Made by a program: the position numbers and the translations under genes
Source of the DNA: Lentisphaerota bacterium
Lineage (GTDB): Bacteria; Verrucomicrobiota; Kiritimatiellia; RFP12; JAAYNR01
DNA: 51,313 bases
NCBI GenBank assembly: GCA_016873675.1
Contig: VGWG01000009.1
Span: 1 to 51,313, forward strand
Direction: 5' to 3'
Shown: in pieces, positions 41,699-50,497 of the stretch
Layout: the number at the start of each line of letters is the position of its first letter
Numbering within the stretch: position 1 is the first letter of the stretch
Notes under the pieces: model-generated
Told to the model about the DNA's origin: nothing
The model's input: only the letters and a program-made list of their open reading frames with translations
Databases searched by the model: none

Positions 41699-43900
41699 AT
41701 GGCGATCGATAAGCACAAACCGTCGGATGCGGCCGCCGAGGCCGGTCATCAAGCCGCAGTCGAGAAGGTCGCGGGTTCGGTGGTGTCCCTCGTCTTTCGC
41801 AACGACGAGACCGGCTACACCGTCTGCACGATCCGTCCGACGACCCCAGCGGGAGACGTTTTCACGCTGGTCGGATCGTGCGCCGCCGTCTGGGAGGGGG
41901 AAGAGATAACGGCCGAGGGATCGTGGATTCGCCATCCGCAGCATGGCAAGCAGTTCCAAGCCGCCTCGATCGTCTGCGTGACGCCGACCTCGGCCGAAGG
42001 AATCCGCCGCTACCTGGGGAGCGGCATGATCCGGGGCGTGGGCAAGGAGCTGGCCAAACGGATTGTCGACCGTTTCGGCGACACCACGCTGCAGGTCATC
42101 GAAAGGGAGTCGCGCCGGCTCGAGGAGGTGGAGGGGATCGGCAAACACCGCCGCAATCAAATCAAGGCGTCCTGGATCGAGCAGCGGAGCGTGCGCGACA
42201 TCATGATTTTTCTGCAGTCCCATGGGATCGGGTCGGCGCAGGCGGCGCGCATTTTCCGGCAATATGGCCCCGACGCCATCGCGGTGGTCAAATCCAATCC
42301 CTACCGCCTGTGCACGGACGTCTGGGGGATCGGCTTCAAAACAGCCGACGCGATCGCGCTCAGTGTCGGCGTGCCCCGGGAATCCCCCGCTCGCGCCCGC
42401 GCAGGTCTGCTCTACTTGCTCCAGTCGCAGGCCGATGAGGGGGGCCACTGCTTCGGCATCGAGGCCGACGTGATCCTCCACGCGCAGGAGTTGCTCGATA
42501 TTCCCGCCGAGACGCTGACCGAGGCGCTGGCCGATGAAATTGCCCGTGGCGCGCTGGTTCGCGAAACAGGGCATGTCTATCTGCGCGCGCTTTACGAGGC
42601 CGAGCGCGAGGTGGCTGCGGGACTGTTGCGGCTGCTCGACCACGCCGTGAGGTTCCCGAGCATCGCCGCGCCGCGCGCGCTGATCTGGGCCGAGGGTAAG
42701 ATGGGCATCCAATTGGCCGACGCGCAGCGTGCCGCGCTGGTGACCGCCATCGAATCGAAAGTGGCCGTGATCACCGGCGGCCCCGGAGTCGGCAAAACCA
42801 CGATCATCCGGGCGCTGACCGAGATATTCACCGCCCGGCGCCTGACCGTTGCGCTCGCCGCGCCCACCGGCCGGGCGGCGAAGCGGATGAGCGAGGCGAC
42901 CGGCCATGAGGCGCTCACCATCCATCGCCTGCTCAAATACAATCCCAATGATCATGCCTTTGACTACGACCGGGACAACCGGCTGGAAGGCGATGTGTTT
43001 ATCCTTGACGAGTCCTCGATGGTGGATATCCGCCTGATGAGCCAGTTGCTCGAGGCGCTGCCCGATACCGCCTCGCTGATCCTCGTGGGCGACACCGATC
43101 AGCTCCCCAGCGTGGGCCCCGGCAATGTCCTGCGCGATATCATTCGATCCCGCGCGGTTCCGTGCAGCACCCTCGACACCATCTTCCGGCAGGACACCAC
43201 CGGGCTGATTGTCCGCAACGCGCACCATATCAACCATGGCGAGATGATCGAAACGGCTGAGGGCGCGAGCGATTTCTACTTTATCGATACCGCGGAGTCC
43301 GATACGATCCTGACACGGCTCGTCGATTTGGTGTCGCGGCGCATCCCCCAGCGGTTCGGGCTTTCGCCGCTCGAAGATATCCAGGTGCTCACGCCGATGC
43401 GGCGCAACAGCCTCGGCGCCGAGAACCTCAACACGGTGCTCCAGCAGGCGTTGAATCCGATCGGAGAGACCTTGGCGCGCGGCGGGACACTGTTTCGCGC
43501 GAATGACCGTGTGATGCAGATTCGCAACAATTACGACAAGGACATTTACAACGGCGACATCGGCTTTGTTCGGTCGGTGGACGCCACGGCTCGCGAGATG
43601 GTGGTGACCTTTGACGGCCGGCCCGTGCAGTACGAGCATGCCGAGCTGGACGAACTGGTCCTCGCTTACGCCTGCACCATTCATAAGTCTCAGGGGAGTG
43701 AGTACCCCGCCGTTGTGCTGATTCTCCATACGCAGCACTTCAAGCTGCTGCAACGGAATTTGCTCTACACGGGGATCACCCGTGGCCGCAGACTGGTTTG
43801 CATCGTCGGCTCGCAGCAGGCGATCCAGATGGCTATTCGCAACAATCTCGTCGTTGAACGCCGCACCGGTCTGCAGGACCGGTTGCGGCAGCACGGATGA
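41699..43900 (+). CDS. recD2: RecD2/YrrC-type DNA helicase
   Basis: 733 residues, superfamily 1B 5'-3' helicase. An N-terminal OB-like region (VVSLVFRNDETGYTVCTIRP) leads to tandem helix-hairpin-helix segments (GSGMIRGVGKELAKRIV; LEEVEGIGKHRRNQI; SHGIGSAQAARIF). The motor has Walker A ITGGPGVGKTTIIRAL, Walker B VFILDESSMVDIRL, motif III LVGDTDQLPSVGPGNVLRD and the C-terminal UvrD-like YACTIHKSQGSEYPAVVL. Unlike RecD of RecBCD it works without RecB or RecC. The ATG begins the conserved part; the stop overlaps the amrS start, so DNA-repair and amr genes may be cotranscribed. Confidence 0.93.
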   Translation: MAIDKHKPSDAAAEAGHQAAVEKVAGSVVSLVFRNDETGYTVCTIRPTTPAGDVFTLVGSCAAVWEGEEITAEGSWIRHPQHGKQFQAASIVCVTPTSAEGIRRYLGSGMIRGVGKELAKRIVDRFGDTTLQVIERESRRLEEVEGIGKHRRNQIKASWIEQRSVRDIMIFLQSHGIGSAQAARIFRQYGPDAIAVVKSNPYRLCTDVWGIGFKTADAIALSVGVPRESPARARAGLLYLLQSQADEGGHCFGIEADVILHAQELLDIPAETLTEALADEIARGALVRETGHVYLRALYEAEREVAAGLLRLLDHAVRFPSIAAPRALIWAEGKMGIQLADAQRAALVTAIESKVAVITGGPGVGKTTIIRALTEIFTARRLTVALAAPTGRAAKRMSEATGHEALTIHRLLKYNPNDHAFDYDRDNRLEGDVFILDESSMVDIRLMSQLLEALPDTASLILVGDTDQLPSVGPGNVLRDIIRSRAVPCSTLDTIFRQDTTGLIVRNAHHINHGEMIETAEGASDFYFIDTAESDTILTRLVDLVSRRIPQRFGLSPLEDIQVLTPMRRNSLGAENLNTVLQQALNPIGETLARGGTLFRANDRVMQIRNNYDKDIYNGDIGFVRSVDATAREMVVTFDGRPVQYEHAELDELVLAYACTIHKSQGSEYPAVVLILHTQHFKLLQRNLLYTGITRGRRLVCIVGSQQAIQMAIRNNLVVERRTGLQDRLRQHG

Positions 43901-44904
43901 AGGTTACAAGAAAGCGCGGGGGATCGATGGCTCAGATTGCATGTACGGTATGTCCACACGGATGTGTGTTGGGGGTGGGGCAGATAGGACGCTGCCGGGT
44001 GAGGCGGAACGTCCGCGGACGTGTCGTGCTGATGGCCTACGGGCATCCGTGCGCGGTTCATGTGGATCCGATTGCAAAAAAGCCGCTTTACCATTTTCTA
44101 CCAGCGACAAAAACCTTCTCGATCGGCACGGCGGGATGCAACCTGAGCTGCCTCAATTGCCAGAATGCCGAAATCTCCCAGCGCAGCTTTAACAAGTCGC
44201 CGTCGTATGACCTGCCGCCGCGGGCCGTGGCCGCCGCTGCTCAGGAGAACGGATGTCCGTCCGTATCTTACACCTACACCGAGCCTCTCGTCGCCATCGA
44301 GTATGTGCGCGACTGCGCGCAGGTCTGCCGCGAAACGGGACTGCGTAACATCCTCGTCACGGCGGGCTATGCGACGTCCGAAACGGTCCGTGTGGCCGCG
44401 TCGGTGATCGACGCGGCGAATGTGGACATCAAGTCGATGAACGACGCCTTCTACCGCAAGGTCTGCGGCGTGGATTCCGTCAAGCCCGTTCTGGATGCGC
44501 TGGTACAGTTGCGCGCGGCGGGTGTCTGGATTGAGGTGACGTGTCTGATCATTCCAACGCTGAACGACACCGACGCGGATTTCACTCAGTTGGCCGGGTG
44601 GATTTCGGCGAATCTCGGTGCGGAGACGCCGTTGCACCTCTCCCGTTTTTTCCCGACCCACCAGCTTGTCGAATTGCCGAACACGCCCGAGGAGACCCTG
44701 CTGCGGGCGCGGGCCTGCGCGCTGGAGTCCGGATTGCGTCACGTGTATATCGGCAACGCCGACATCTCGGGCACGGACGACACGATCTGCGTCGGCTGCG
44801 ACGGCGTGCTGCTGCGCCGCCGCGGCTTCACGGTGTGCGAAGATCGTTTGCAGGACGGCAAATGCCCAACGTGTGGCCGTGTCGCAGCCGGGGTCTGGAG
44901 ATGA
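43897..44904 (+). CDS. amrS: AmmeMemoRadiSam system radical SAM enzyme AmrS
   Basis: 335 residues. A Cys-rich N-terminus (CTVCPHGCVLGVGQIGRCRVRRN) is followed by the radical SAM motif CNLSCLNCQNAEISQ (C-x3-C-x2-C), then SYTYTEPLVAIEYVRD and LVTAGYATSETV, all typical of AmrS (PflA-like). A C-terminal zinc-ribbon-like end (CVGCDGVLLRRRGF; GKCPTCGRV) is also usual. The system's reaction is unknown. The ATG overlaps the recD2 stop; an in-frame ATG 30 nt further with a better GGGGGA site may be the true start. Three nt separate it from amrB. Confidence 0.93.
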   Translation: MKVTRKRGGSMAQIACTVCPHGCVLGVGQIGRCRVRRNVRGRVVLMAYGHPCAVHVDPIAKKPLYHFLPATKTFSIGTAGCNLSCLNCQNAEISQRSFNKSPSYDLPPRAVAAAAQENGCPSVSYTYTEPLVAIEYVRDCAQVCRETGLRNILVTAGYATSETVRVAASVIDAANVDIKSMNDAFYRKVCGVDSVKPVLDALVQLRAAGVWIEVTCLIIPTLNDTDADFTQLAGWISANLGAETPLHLSRFFPTHQLVELPNTPEETLLRARACALESGLRHVYIGNADISGTDDTICVGCDGVLLRRRGFTVCEDRLQDGKCPTCGRVAAGVWR

Positions 44905-44907
44905 GCC

Positions 44908-45762
44908 ATGAATGAGAATCGGGTCTTTGTCACGCCATTGGCCGGCCGGTGGTACTCCGACGACCGGGATGCGTTGCGGCGCGAACTGGCCGCGCTGGCG
45001 CCGCAGCCCGCGCCCGCGCCGATACCCGGCGTGCGCGCGGTCATCGTCCCCCACGCCGGTTACGCGTACTCGGGACAAGTGGCGATGGCGGCCTACGCCC
45101 GGTTCGATCCCGGCCGCTATGACCGCGCGGTCGTGTTGGGCCCGAGCCATTCGGTCGCCCTGCGGGATTGCGTGAGCGTGCTGGATGTGGCGCATATCCG
45201 GACGCCGCTGGGCGACTGTCCGGCCGATCCCGATTTCGCGCGGCGCCTGCTGGCCACCCCCTTCGCCATCGTCGAGCCGCGCGCCCACGCGCGCGAGCAC
45301 AGCGACCAGATCCAGATCCCGCTCCTGCAAACGGTGTTTGCCGGGCTTCCGCTGCGCGTGGTTTCTCTCGTCTGCGGCGGGTTTGGCGACGCGGCGGCCC
45401 AGGCCTTCGGCCAGACGCTGCGCGGGATGCTGGACAGCCGCACGCTCCTCGTGGTGAGCACCGATTTCACCCACTACGGCCCCAACTTTGATTATGTGCC
45501 GTTCACGGACAATGTGTCCCGGCGGCTGCGCGAGCTGGATCACCGTGTGTTCGAGCGGGTCGCCGCCGGAGACGCCGCCGGCTTCCGGCAGGTCCTGCAG
45601 GAGACCGGCGCGACGGTGTGCGGAGAGAATCCGCTGACGATTGCTATTGCCGTTGCCGGCCCGGGAGCGATGGTTACCGAAATAGCTTATGACCAGTCCG
45701 GTCGAATGACCGGTGATTGGGAGAACTCGGTGAGTTATCTGAGCGCATGGGTGGCGTGGTGA
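44908..45762 (+). CDS. amrB: AmmeMemoRadiSam system protein B (Memo family)
   Basis: 284 residues of the MEMO1 family, related to class III extradiol dioxygenases. Recognised by PLAGRWYSDDRDALRREL, VIVPHAGYAYSGQVAMAAYARFD, VVLGPSHSVALRDCVSV, EHSDQIQIPLLQTVFAG and VVSTDFTHYGPNFDYVPF. The His residues in P-H-A-G-Y, G-P-S-H and E-H-S are those lining the putative metal site in Memo. The role of the protein is undefined in bacteria. It is the middle gene of amrS-amrB-amrA, directly adjacent to both. Confidence 0.93.
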   Translation: MNENRVFVTPLAGRWYSDDRDALRRELAALAPQPAPAPIPGVRAVIVPHAGYAYSGQVAMAAYARFDPGRYDRAVVLGPSHSVALRDCVSVLDVAHIRTPLGDCPADPDFARRLLATPFAIVEPRAHAREHSDQIQIPLLQTVFAGLPLRVVSLVCGGFGDAAAQAFGQTLRGMLDSRTLLVVSTDFTHYGPNFDYVPFTDNVSRRLRELDHRVFERVAAGDAAGFRQVLQETGATVCGENPLTIAIAVAGPGAMVTEIAYDQSGRMTGDWENSVSYLSAWVAW

Positions 45763-45770
45763 GGTGCGGC

Positions 45771-46322
45771 ATGTTGGACACGGCGACACGGGAGTGGTTG
45801 ACGGCACTGGCTCGGCAGACGGTTGATGCGGCGGTGCGGGGCGGCGACATCCCCCGGCAGGAGCCGGAGGGGGAGGGGATCGGCGTGAGTGCCCGGCAGG
45901 TGATGGGCGGCTTTGTGACGCTCACACTGGATGGCGAGTTGCGGGGCTGTATCGGCGAGATTGTTCCCACGCGCGAGATCTGGCGGGTGGTGCGCGAGCA
46001 GGCCGTCAACGCCGCGCTGCACGATCCGCGCTTCCAACCCCTGACGATTCAGGAGGCGCCGCAGGTGCGGATTGAGATTTCGGCCCTGACCGCTCCGGAA
46101 CCGGTGGCATCCTGGCGTGAGATTGTCCTCGGCCGCCACGGAATTGTCCTCAAGAAAAACGGACGCAGCGCGGTTTTTCTGCCGCAGGTGCCGGGTGAAC
46201 AAGGGTGGGATCTCGAGACGACGCTCCGCTTTCTCTCGCGCAAGGCCGGACTCGCCCCTGACGCCTGGGAGCGGGGCGCCCAATTCCTGGTCTTCGATGC
46301 CGAAGTCTTCGGGGAGGCATAA
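45771..46322 (+). CDS. amrA: AmmeMemoRadiSam system protein A (AMMECR1 family)
   Basis: 183 residues. The AMMECR1 signature is LRGCIGEIVPTREIWRVVREQAVNAALHDPRF with the invariant L-R-G-C-I-G block; PLTIQEAPQVRIEISAL, GIVLKKNGRSAVFLPQVPGEQGW and LRFLSRKAGL complete the family profile. The start at this ATG gives a normal N-terminus (LDTATREWLTALARQTV); an ATG 24 nt upstream is in frame. It follows amrB by 8 nt. Function unknown, but its co-occurrence with Memo and AmrS is conserved. Confidence 0.93.
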   Translation: MLDTATREWLTALARQTVDAAVRGGDIPRQEPEGEGIGVSARQVMGGFVTLTLDGELRGCIGEIVPTREIWRVVREQAVNAALHDPRFQPLTIQEAPQVRIEISALTAPEPVASWREIVLGRHGIVLKKNGRSAVFLPQVPGEQGWDLETTLRFLSRKAGLAPDAWERGAQFLVFDAEVFGEA

Positions 46323-46379
46323 CCGGGTGCCGGGTGGACGTAACGGATGTGATTTGAACACGTGAGGGAAACGACGCGT

Positions 46380-47240
46380 ATGCAAACGTGCGGATGGACC
46401 AATTTTCACAGTCACACGAATGTGGACCCCTGTTGCGAGTGTGAGCTGACTCCGGCCTTGTACGCCGGATTATTGGGCGATGAGATGCGGCGCGTGGTGA
46501 TCACCGACCACGGCTTTATGCATTACTTCATTCATGAGATTGACCTGCTGTGGTCCGGGCGATGGATGGAGGAACCCGAACACTTCGATGCAGCGCGTGA
46601 GATCGGCAACGCCAATCTCCGGGCGGGGATCGGAAAGATCCGGGATCTGAAGAACGCCAATGTCTTTGCCGGCATCGAGACCGATATGATGCGGGATGGT
46701 CGGCTGACCCATGATCCGGAGTTCACAGATGCGTTTGACGTGATCCTGTGCGGGATTCATTTTGCGCCATGGATCGAGAAGATTGAGTCCGAGGAAGCGC
46801 GCGAGCGGGCGTGGCTGGATTTTGTGGACACGCTGCTGAACACGCCCGAGGTGGATGTGTTCGCGCATCCGTTCCGTTGGCTCGCCTCGGTGAACAAAGG
46901 GCGTATTTCCGATGATGCGATCCGGCGTGTGCTCCGGTGGGTCGAGGAGCGCGGCGTGGCTTTGGAACTGAATTCGAACCCGAATACGCCGGAGACTGCG
47001 GAGGTGCGCATGCTCAGAATCGCGGCGGACCGCGGGATCCCGGTGGTCATCGGCACGGATTCCCACGCGCGCGAGCAGATCACCAATTTCAGCCTCGCGC
47101 GCCAGCGGCTGGCAAGCGCGGGTCTCACCCACCACGATCTGTACATGCCGGAAGTCGAGGACTTTATCGCCCGCAAAGGCCGACGGCAGTCGATGGCATC
47201 GCGGCCTGGGCATAGGACGCATAGGGGACAGGCAAACTGA
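46380..47240 (+). CDS. PHP-domain metal-dependent phosphoesterase
   Basis: 286 residues. Metal-ligand motifs of the PHP fold in order: NFHSHTN (about 8-14), VVITDHGFMHY (about 38-48), FAGIETDM (Glu), LCGIHFAPW, VFAHPFRW and VVIGTDSHAREQI. These resemble histidinol-phosphatase/YcdX-like hydrolases and putative nucleases; substrate unknown. It follows the amr genes by 57 nt on the same strand and could be part of the unit. An alternative GTG 18 nt upstream is open. The last 20 residues (RPGHRTHRGQAN) are probably non-conserved. Confidence 0.85.
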   Translation: MQTCGWTNFHSHTNVDPCCECELTPALYAGLLGDEMRRVVITDHGFMHYFIHEIDLLWSGRWMEEPEHFDAAREIGNANLRAGIGKIRDLKNANVFAGIETDMMRDGRLTHDPEFTDAFDVILCGIHFAPWIEKIESEEARERAWLDFVDTLLNTPEVDVFAHPFRWLASVNKGRISDDAIRRVLRWVEERGVALELNSNPNTPETAEVRMLRIAADRGIPVVIGTDSHAREQITNFSLARQRLASAGLTHHDLYMPEVEDFIARKGRRQSMASRPGHRTHRGQAN

Positions 47241-47319
47241 AGCATACAGACATCGAGAAGCCGCCGCCCTACCTCAACGTTTATCCTGCATTCTCCAGCG
47301 CCCCCGCAGCCGATCAGGT

Positions 47320-47985
47320 CTACCCTCCACCGGCGGGTTGGATGGCATCGCCAATCTCGATTCGCGGACCGAGAAACTTCGGGCGTGTGCCGAGCAGACA
47401 CACGTCCAGCACCGCCTTCACGCGGGCGAATTGCTCTCTCAACGTGGTGCGCACCCCTCGGACCGATGTGACCTCGCGCGCGTTGAAACCCACTGCGTCA
47501 ATCCCCTCATGCCGGGCGAGGTAAATGGCCCGCTGATTGTGAAACTCCTGCGACACGACCGTGATGGAGGTCTGGCCAAAGACCGCCTTGGCGCGTGCAA
47601 TCGAATCGAGCGTCCGGAACCCGGCAAAATCGCAGTAAATTCTCCCTGCAGGAACGCCGGCCGCCACAAGCGCCTGTTTCATGTCAGTCGGCTCATCATA
47701 GCCGGACACGTGGTTGTCGCCGCTGACAATGATGAAGTCAATCTTGCCGGCCTGGAAAAGCGTTGCCGCAGCGGCCACGCGATAGGAAAAGAAGAGATTC
47801 GTCCGGCCATTCGAAAGCCTCCGGGAACAACCCAAGAGGACACCAACACGTCGGTGGGGGATGCGCGTGACATCCGAGTAGGTGCGTCCATGGGATTCCG
47901 CCCGGATTAACGCGCCAGCAGCGATGACGGCCACAACCGCCAGACCCGCAACCAGACCAACGATCACCTTGAGTTTCCGTTTCAT
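47320..47985 (-). CDS. SanA/YdcF-like DUF218 membrane protein
   Basis: 221 residues. A signal anchor (VIVGLVAGLAVVAVIAAGALI) precedes the DUF218 domain: RVGVLLGCSRRLSNGRTNLFFSYRVAAAATLFQAGKID, IIVSGDNHVSGYDEPTDM, GRIYCDFAGFRTLDSIARAK and ITVVSQEFHNQRAIYLAR. The L-x-G-C, S-G-D-N and A-G-F-x-T-x-D/E-S motifs are those of SanA, a protein affecting envelope permeability and vancomycin tolerance in enterobacteria. The biochemical activity is unknown. It follows infA by 47 nt on the same strand and converges with the PHP gene across 79 nt. Confidence 0.88.
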   Translation of the reverse strand: MKRKLKVIVGLVAGLAVVAVIAAGALIRAESHGRTYSDVTRIPHRRVGVLLGCSRRLSNGRTNLFFSYRVAAAATLFQAGKIDFIIVSGDNHVSGYDEPTDMKQALVAAGVPAGRIYCDFAGFRTLDSIARAKAVFGQTSITVVSQEFHNQRAIYLARHEGIDAVGFNAREVTSVRGVRTTLREQFARVKAVLDVCLLGTRPKFLGPRIEIGDAIQPAGGG

Positions 47986-48032
47986 CGGGTTTCGTTCACC
48001 CAGCGGCAATCGGGGACGTCGGTTGGAGCGGA

Positions 48033-48254
48033 TTAGGTCTTGTGCCGGTAGATGATGCGCCCCTTGCTCAGATCGTAGGGCGAAATTTCGAGCGTCACCT
48101 TGTCGCCAGCGGCGATCTTGATGAAGAACTTGCGCATCTTGCCCGAAATGTGGGCCAGAACTTCATGCCCGTTGTCGAGCTTGACACGGTACATCGTGGC
48201 CGGTAACACCTTGATTACCGTGCCCATCACCTCAATTGCATCATCACTTGGCAT
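48033..48254 (-). CDS. infA: Translation initiation factor IF-1
   Basis: 73 residues, single S1/OB domain. [69 protein letters not shown] follows the IF-1 profile throughout (quoted here only in part: G-x-V-x-x-x-L-P-x-x-M-Y-R-V, [12 protein letters not shown]-x-K-G-R-I). It binds the 30S A site during initiation. It is not in a ribosomal-protein operon here but upstream of a DUF218 gene, a common situation for infA copies outside the S10/spc cluster. Confidence 0.95.
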   Translation of the reverse strand: MPSDDAIEVMGTVIKVLPATMYRVKLDNGHEVLAHISGKMRKFFIKIAAGDKVTLEISPYDLSKGRIIYRHKT

Positions 48255-48418
48255 ACCAGAAGAACCTTACACGCGAGTTTTTACCAAACACGGGCAACAG
48301 TTTACGCCACAACGCCTGAAATACGCAAGCGTCAAAAAAATATCGGTTGTATCTCGGCTTGCATTGGGCGGCGGAAAACGATACGATGTCGCCTGTTTTT
48401 CACAAAGTGGAACGTTTT

Positions 48419-48778
48419 ATGTTAGTTACGTTGCTCAAAGCCAAGCTGCATCACCTGCGCGTCACTCAAGCCGACCTCGAGTATCAGGGAAGCCTGACCA
48501 TTGACGAGGATCTGATGGACGCCATCGGGCTGGTCTGCTTCGAGAAAATTTTGATCGCCGTTATGGAGAACGGCAACCGGTTGGAAACCTACGCCATTCC
48601 GGGCCCGCGTGGCAGCGGTGTCGCGTGTCTGAACGGCGCGGCGGCCCACCTCGGTTCGATTGGCAATAGACTGATCGTTATGGTTTTTTGTCACATGACG
48701 CCCGAGGAGGCCAAGGGCCACCAGCCTCGGGTGGTGCGTCTCGGTCCGGGCAACCGGATTCTGGCACCGGCTTACTGA
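48419..48778 (+). CDS. panD: Aspartate 1-decarboxylase
   Basis: 119 residues, full length. It makes beta-alanine for pantothenate and is self-processed at Gly24-Ser25 into a pyruvoyl enzyme; the site YQGS (Y22-S25) is intact and at the same position as in E. coli. TYAIPGPRGSG carries the Thr-Tyr pair needed for processing and catalysis, and NGAAAHLGSIGNRLIVMVF is the conserved core. The ATG at MLVTLLKAKLHHLRVTQADL was chosen to fit the family; the open frame extends 24 codons upstream without homology. It is 3 nt upstream of the YgiQ-like gene and divergent from infA over 164 nt with no clear promoter match. Confidence 0.93.
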   Translation: MLVTLLKAKLHHLRVTQADLEYQGSLTIDEDLMDAIGLVCFEKILIAVMENGNRLETYAIPGPRGSGVACLNGAAAHLGSIGNRLIVMVFCHMTPEEAKGHQPRVVRLGPGNRILAPAY

Positions 48779-48781
48779 CAC

Positions 48782-50491
48782 ATGGACATTCCCTGCACCC
48801 GCGCGGAGATGCTGGCCCTCGGCTGGAATGAACCCGACGTGGTGCTGGTGTCGGGGGATGCGCTGATCGACACCCCGCACTCGGGAACAGCCGTGATCGC
48901 CCGTGTCTTGATCGACGCCGGTTTCCGGGTGGGGGTGATTGCGCAACCCGACACGCACTCTCCGGAAGATATCCGCCGCCTCGGCGCGCCCCGTCTGTTT
49001 TGGGGCGTCACCGCCGGGTGCGTCGATTCTCTCGTCGCCAACACCACGGCCTCGGGGCGCCGGCGCCGGCAGGACGACTTCACTCCGGGCGGGGAGAATA
49101 CGCGCCGGCCCGACCGGGCCTCTATCATCTATTCCAACCTGATCCGCAGCGCCTTCCGTCCCTGCGCGCCCATCGTGCTCGGAGGCGTCGAGGCGAGCCT
49201 GCGCCGGATCACCCATTACGATTTCTGGAGCGATCGCCTGCGCCGTCCGATCCTCTTCGACGCCAAGGCCGATATCCTCGTCTACGGCATGGCGGAGCGG
49301 ACCATTTCTCTGTTAGCCTCGGCCCTGCGCGACGGTTCGGAGTGGCGGTCGATCTGCGGCATCTGCTACGCGGCGTCCGCGCCCCCTGCCGATGCGGTTC
49401 GCCTGCCCGGCTTTGCCGCACTAACCGATCCTGCCGATCCCGAAGCGGCCAAGCGGTTGTTCCTGGAGATGTTCCGCCGCTTTGCCGGCAATCAGGATCC
49501 CGTCACCGCCCGCACCCTGGCCCAGCCGGTGGATGTGCGCTGGCTCATTCACAACCCGCCGGCCGCGCCGTTGGAGACCCGCGAACTTGATCGGGTGTAC
49601 GCACTGCCCTTCACGCAGAACGTCCACCCGCATGATGCGGCGCGTGGCGTGGTGCGCGCCCTCGATACCGTCCGATTCTCGCTGACGAGCCACCGCGGCT
49701 GCTATGGCGGCTGTGCCTTTTGCGCCATCGCCATGCACCAGGGGCGGCGCGTGACGTGGCGTTCCATCCGGTCGCTCGTTGACGAAGCAACCGGCTACAC
49801 CCGGCATCCCGCGTTCACCGGGATCATTCACGATGTCGGTGGCCCCACCGCCAACATGTATGGGTTCGACTGCGCCTGCAAAGAAAAGACGGGGGCCTGC
49901 ACGGACACCGCCTGCCTCTTTCCCTCCGTCTGTCCCTCCCTGTCGGTGACGCATGAGCCGCAGCTCCGTCTGTTGCAGGCGCTACGCGAGATTTCCGGCG
50001 TGCGCAAGGTGTTTGTCGGTTCGGGAATCCGCCCCGATCTGGTGCTGGCCGACGCACGGCATGGCGCGACCTATCTGGACGCGCTCACGGCCAACCATGT
50101 CTCGGGTCAGCTTAAGCTCGCCCCCGAGCACAGCGAGCCGGGGGTTCTGCGTCTGATGCGCAAGCCAGGCATCGAAGGGCTGCTGGAATTCCGCAGCCGG
50201 TTTGAGGCGTGCAGCCGCGCCCACGGGCTGAAGCAATTTCTGACCTATTACTTCATCGCCGCCCACCCCGGATGCACCGACGACGACATGCGCCGCCTGT
50301 GCAACTTCGCTCAAACCCGGCTCCGGCTCACACCCGAGCAGGTGCAGATCTTCACGCCCACGCCCTCCACCTGGTCAACGGCAATCTGGTGGACCGGACT
50401 CGATCCCGACACGGGGGCGCCTGTCTTTGTCGAAAAACGCATTCGCGAGCGGCAAAAACAGAAGAATATCCTGACCGGAGAAGCACGCTAA
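48782..50491 (+). CDS. YgiQ-family radical SAM protein
   Basis: 569 residues. It opens with the cobalamin-binding-like N-terminal domain typical of YgiQ (DVVLVSGDALIDTPHSGTAVIARVLIDAGFRVGVIAQPD), followed by LFWGVTAGCVDSLVANTT, then the radical SAM motif HRGCYGGCAFCAIAMHQGR (C-x3-C-x2-C) and further Cys pairs (CACKEKTGACTDTACLF). SGQLKLAPEHSEPGVLRLMRKPG and FLTYYFIAAHPGCTDDDM complete the YgiQ profile. The reaction is unknown. Its start is 3 nt after panD, so it is cotranscribed. Confidence 0.93.
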   Translation: MDIPCTRAEMLALGWNEPDVVLVSGDALIDTPHSGTAVIARVLIDAGFRVGVIAQPDTHSPEDIRRLGAPRLFWGVTAGCVDSLVANTTASGRRRRQDDFTPGGENTRRPDRASIIYSNLIRSAFRPCAPIVLGGVEASLRRITHYDFWSDRLRRPILFDAKADILVYGMAERTISLLASALRDGSEWRSICGICYAASAPPADAVRLPGFAALTDPADPEAAKRLFLEMFRRFAGNQDPVTARTLAQPVDVRWLIHNPPAAPLETRELDRVYALPFTQNVHPHDAARGVVRALDTVRFSLTSHRGCYGGCAFCAIAMHQGRRVTWRSIRSLVDEATGYTRHPAFTGIIHDVGGPTANMYGFDCACKEKTGACTDTACLFPSVCPSLSVTHEPQLRLLQALREISGVRKVFVGSGIRPDLVLADARHGATYLDALTANHVSGQLKLAPEHSEPGVLRLMRKPGIEGLLEFRSRFEACSRAHGLKQFLTYYFIAAHPGCTDDDMRRLCNFAQTRLRLTPEQVQIFTPTPSTWSTAIWWTGLDPDTGAPVFVEKRIRERQKQKNILTGEAR

Positions 50492-50497
50492 GGCCGA

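Noticed and set aside
41621-43894. 757-codon minus-strand frame across recD2
   Set aside because: Antisense shadow; no recognisable motifs, while the plus strand has all RecD2 motifs.
44098-45807. 569-codon minus-strand frame across amrS and amrB
   Set aside because: Shadow of two clearly recognised genes; no domain of its own.
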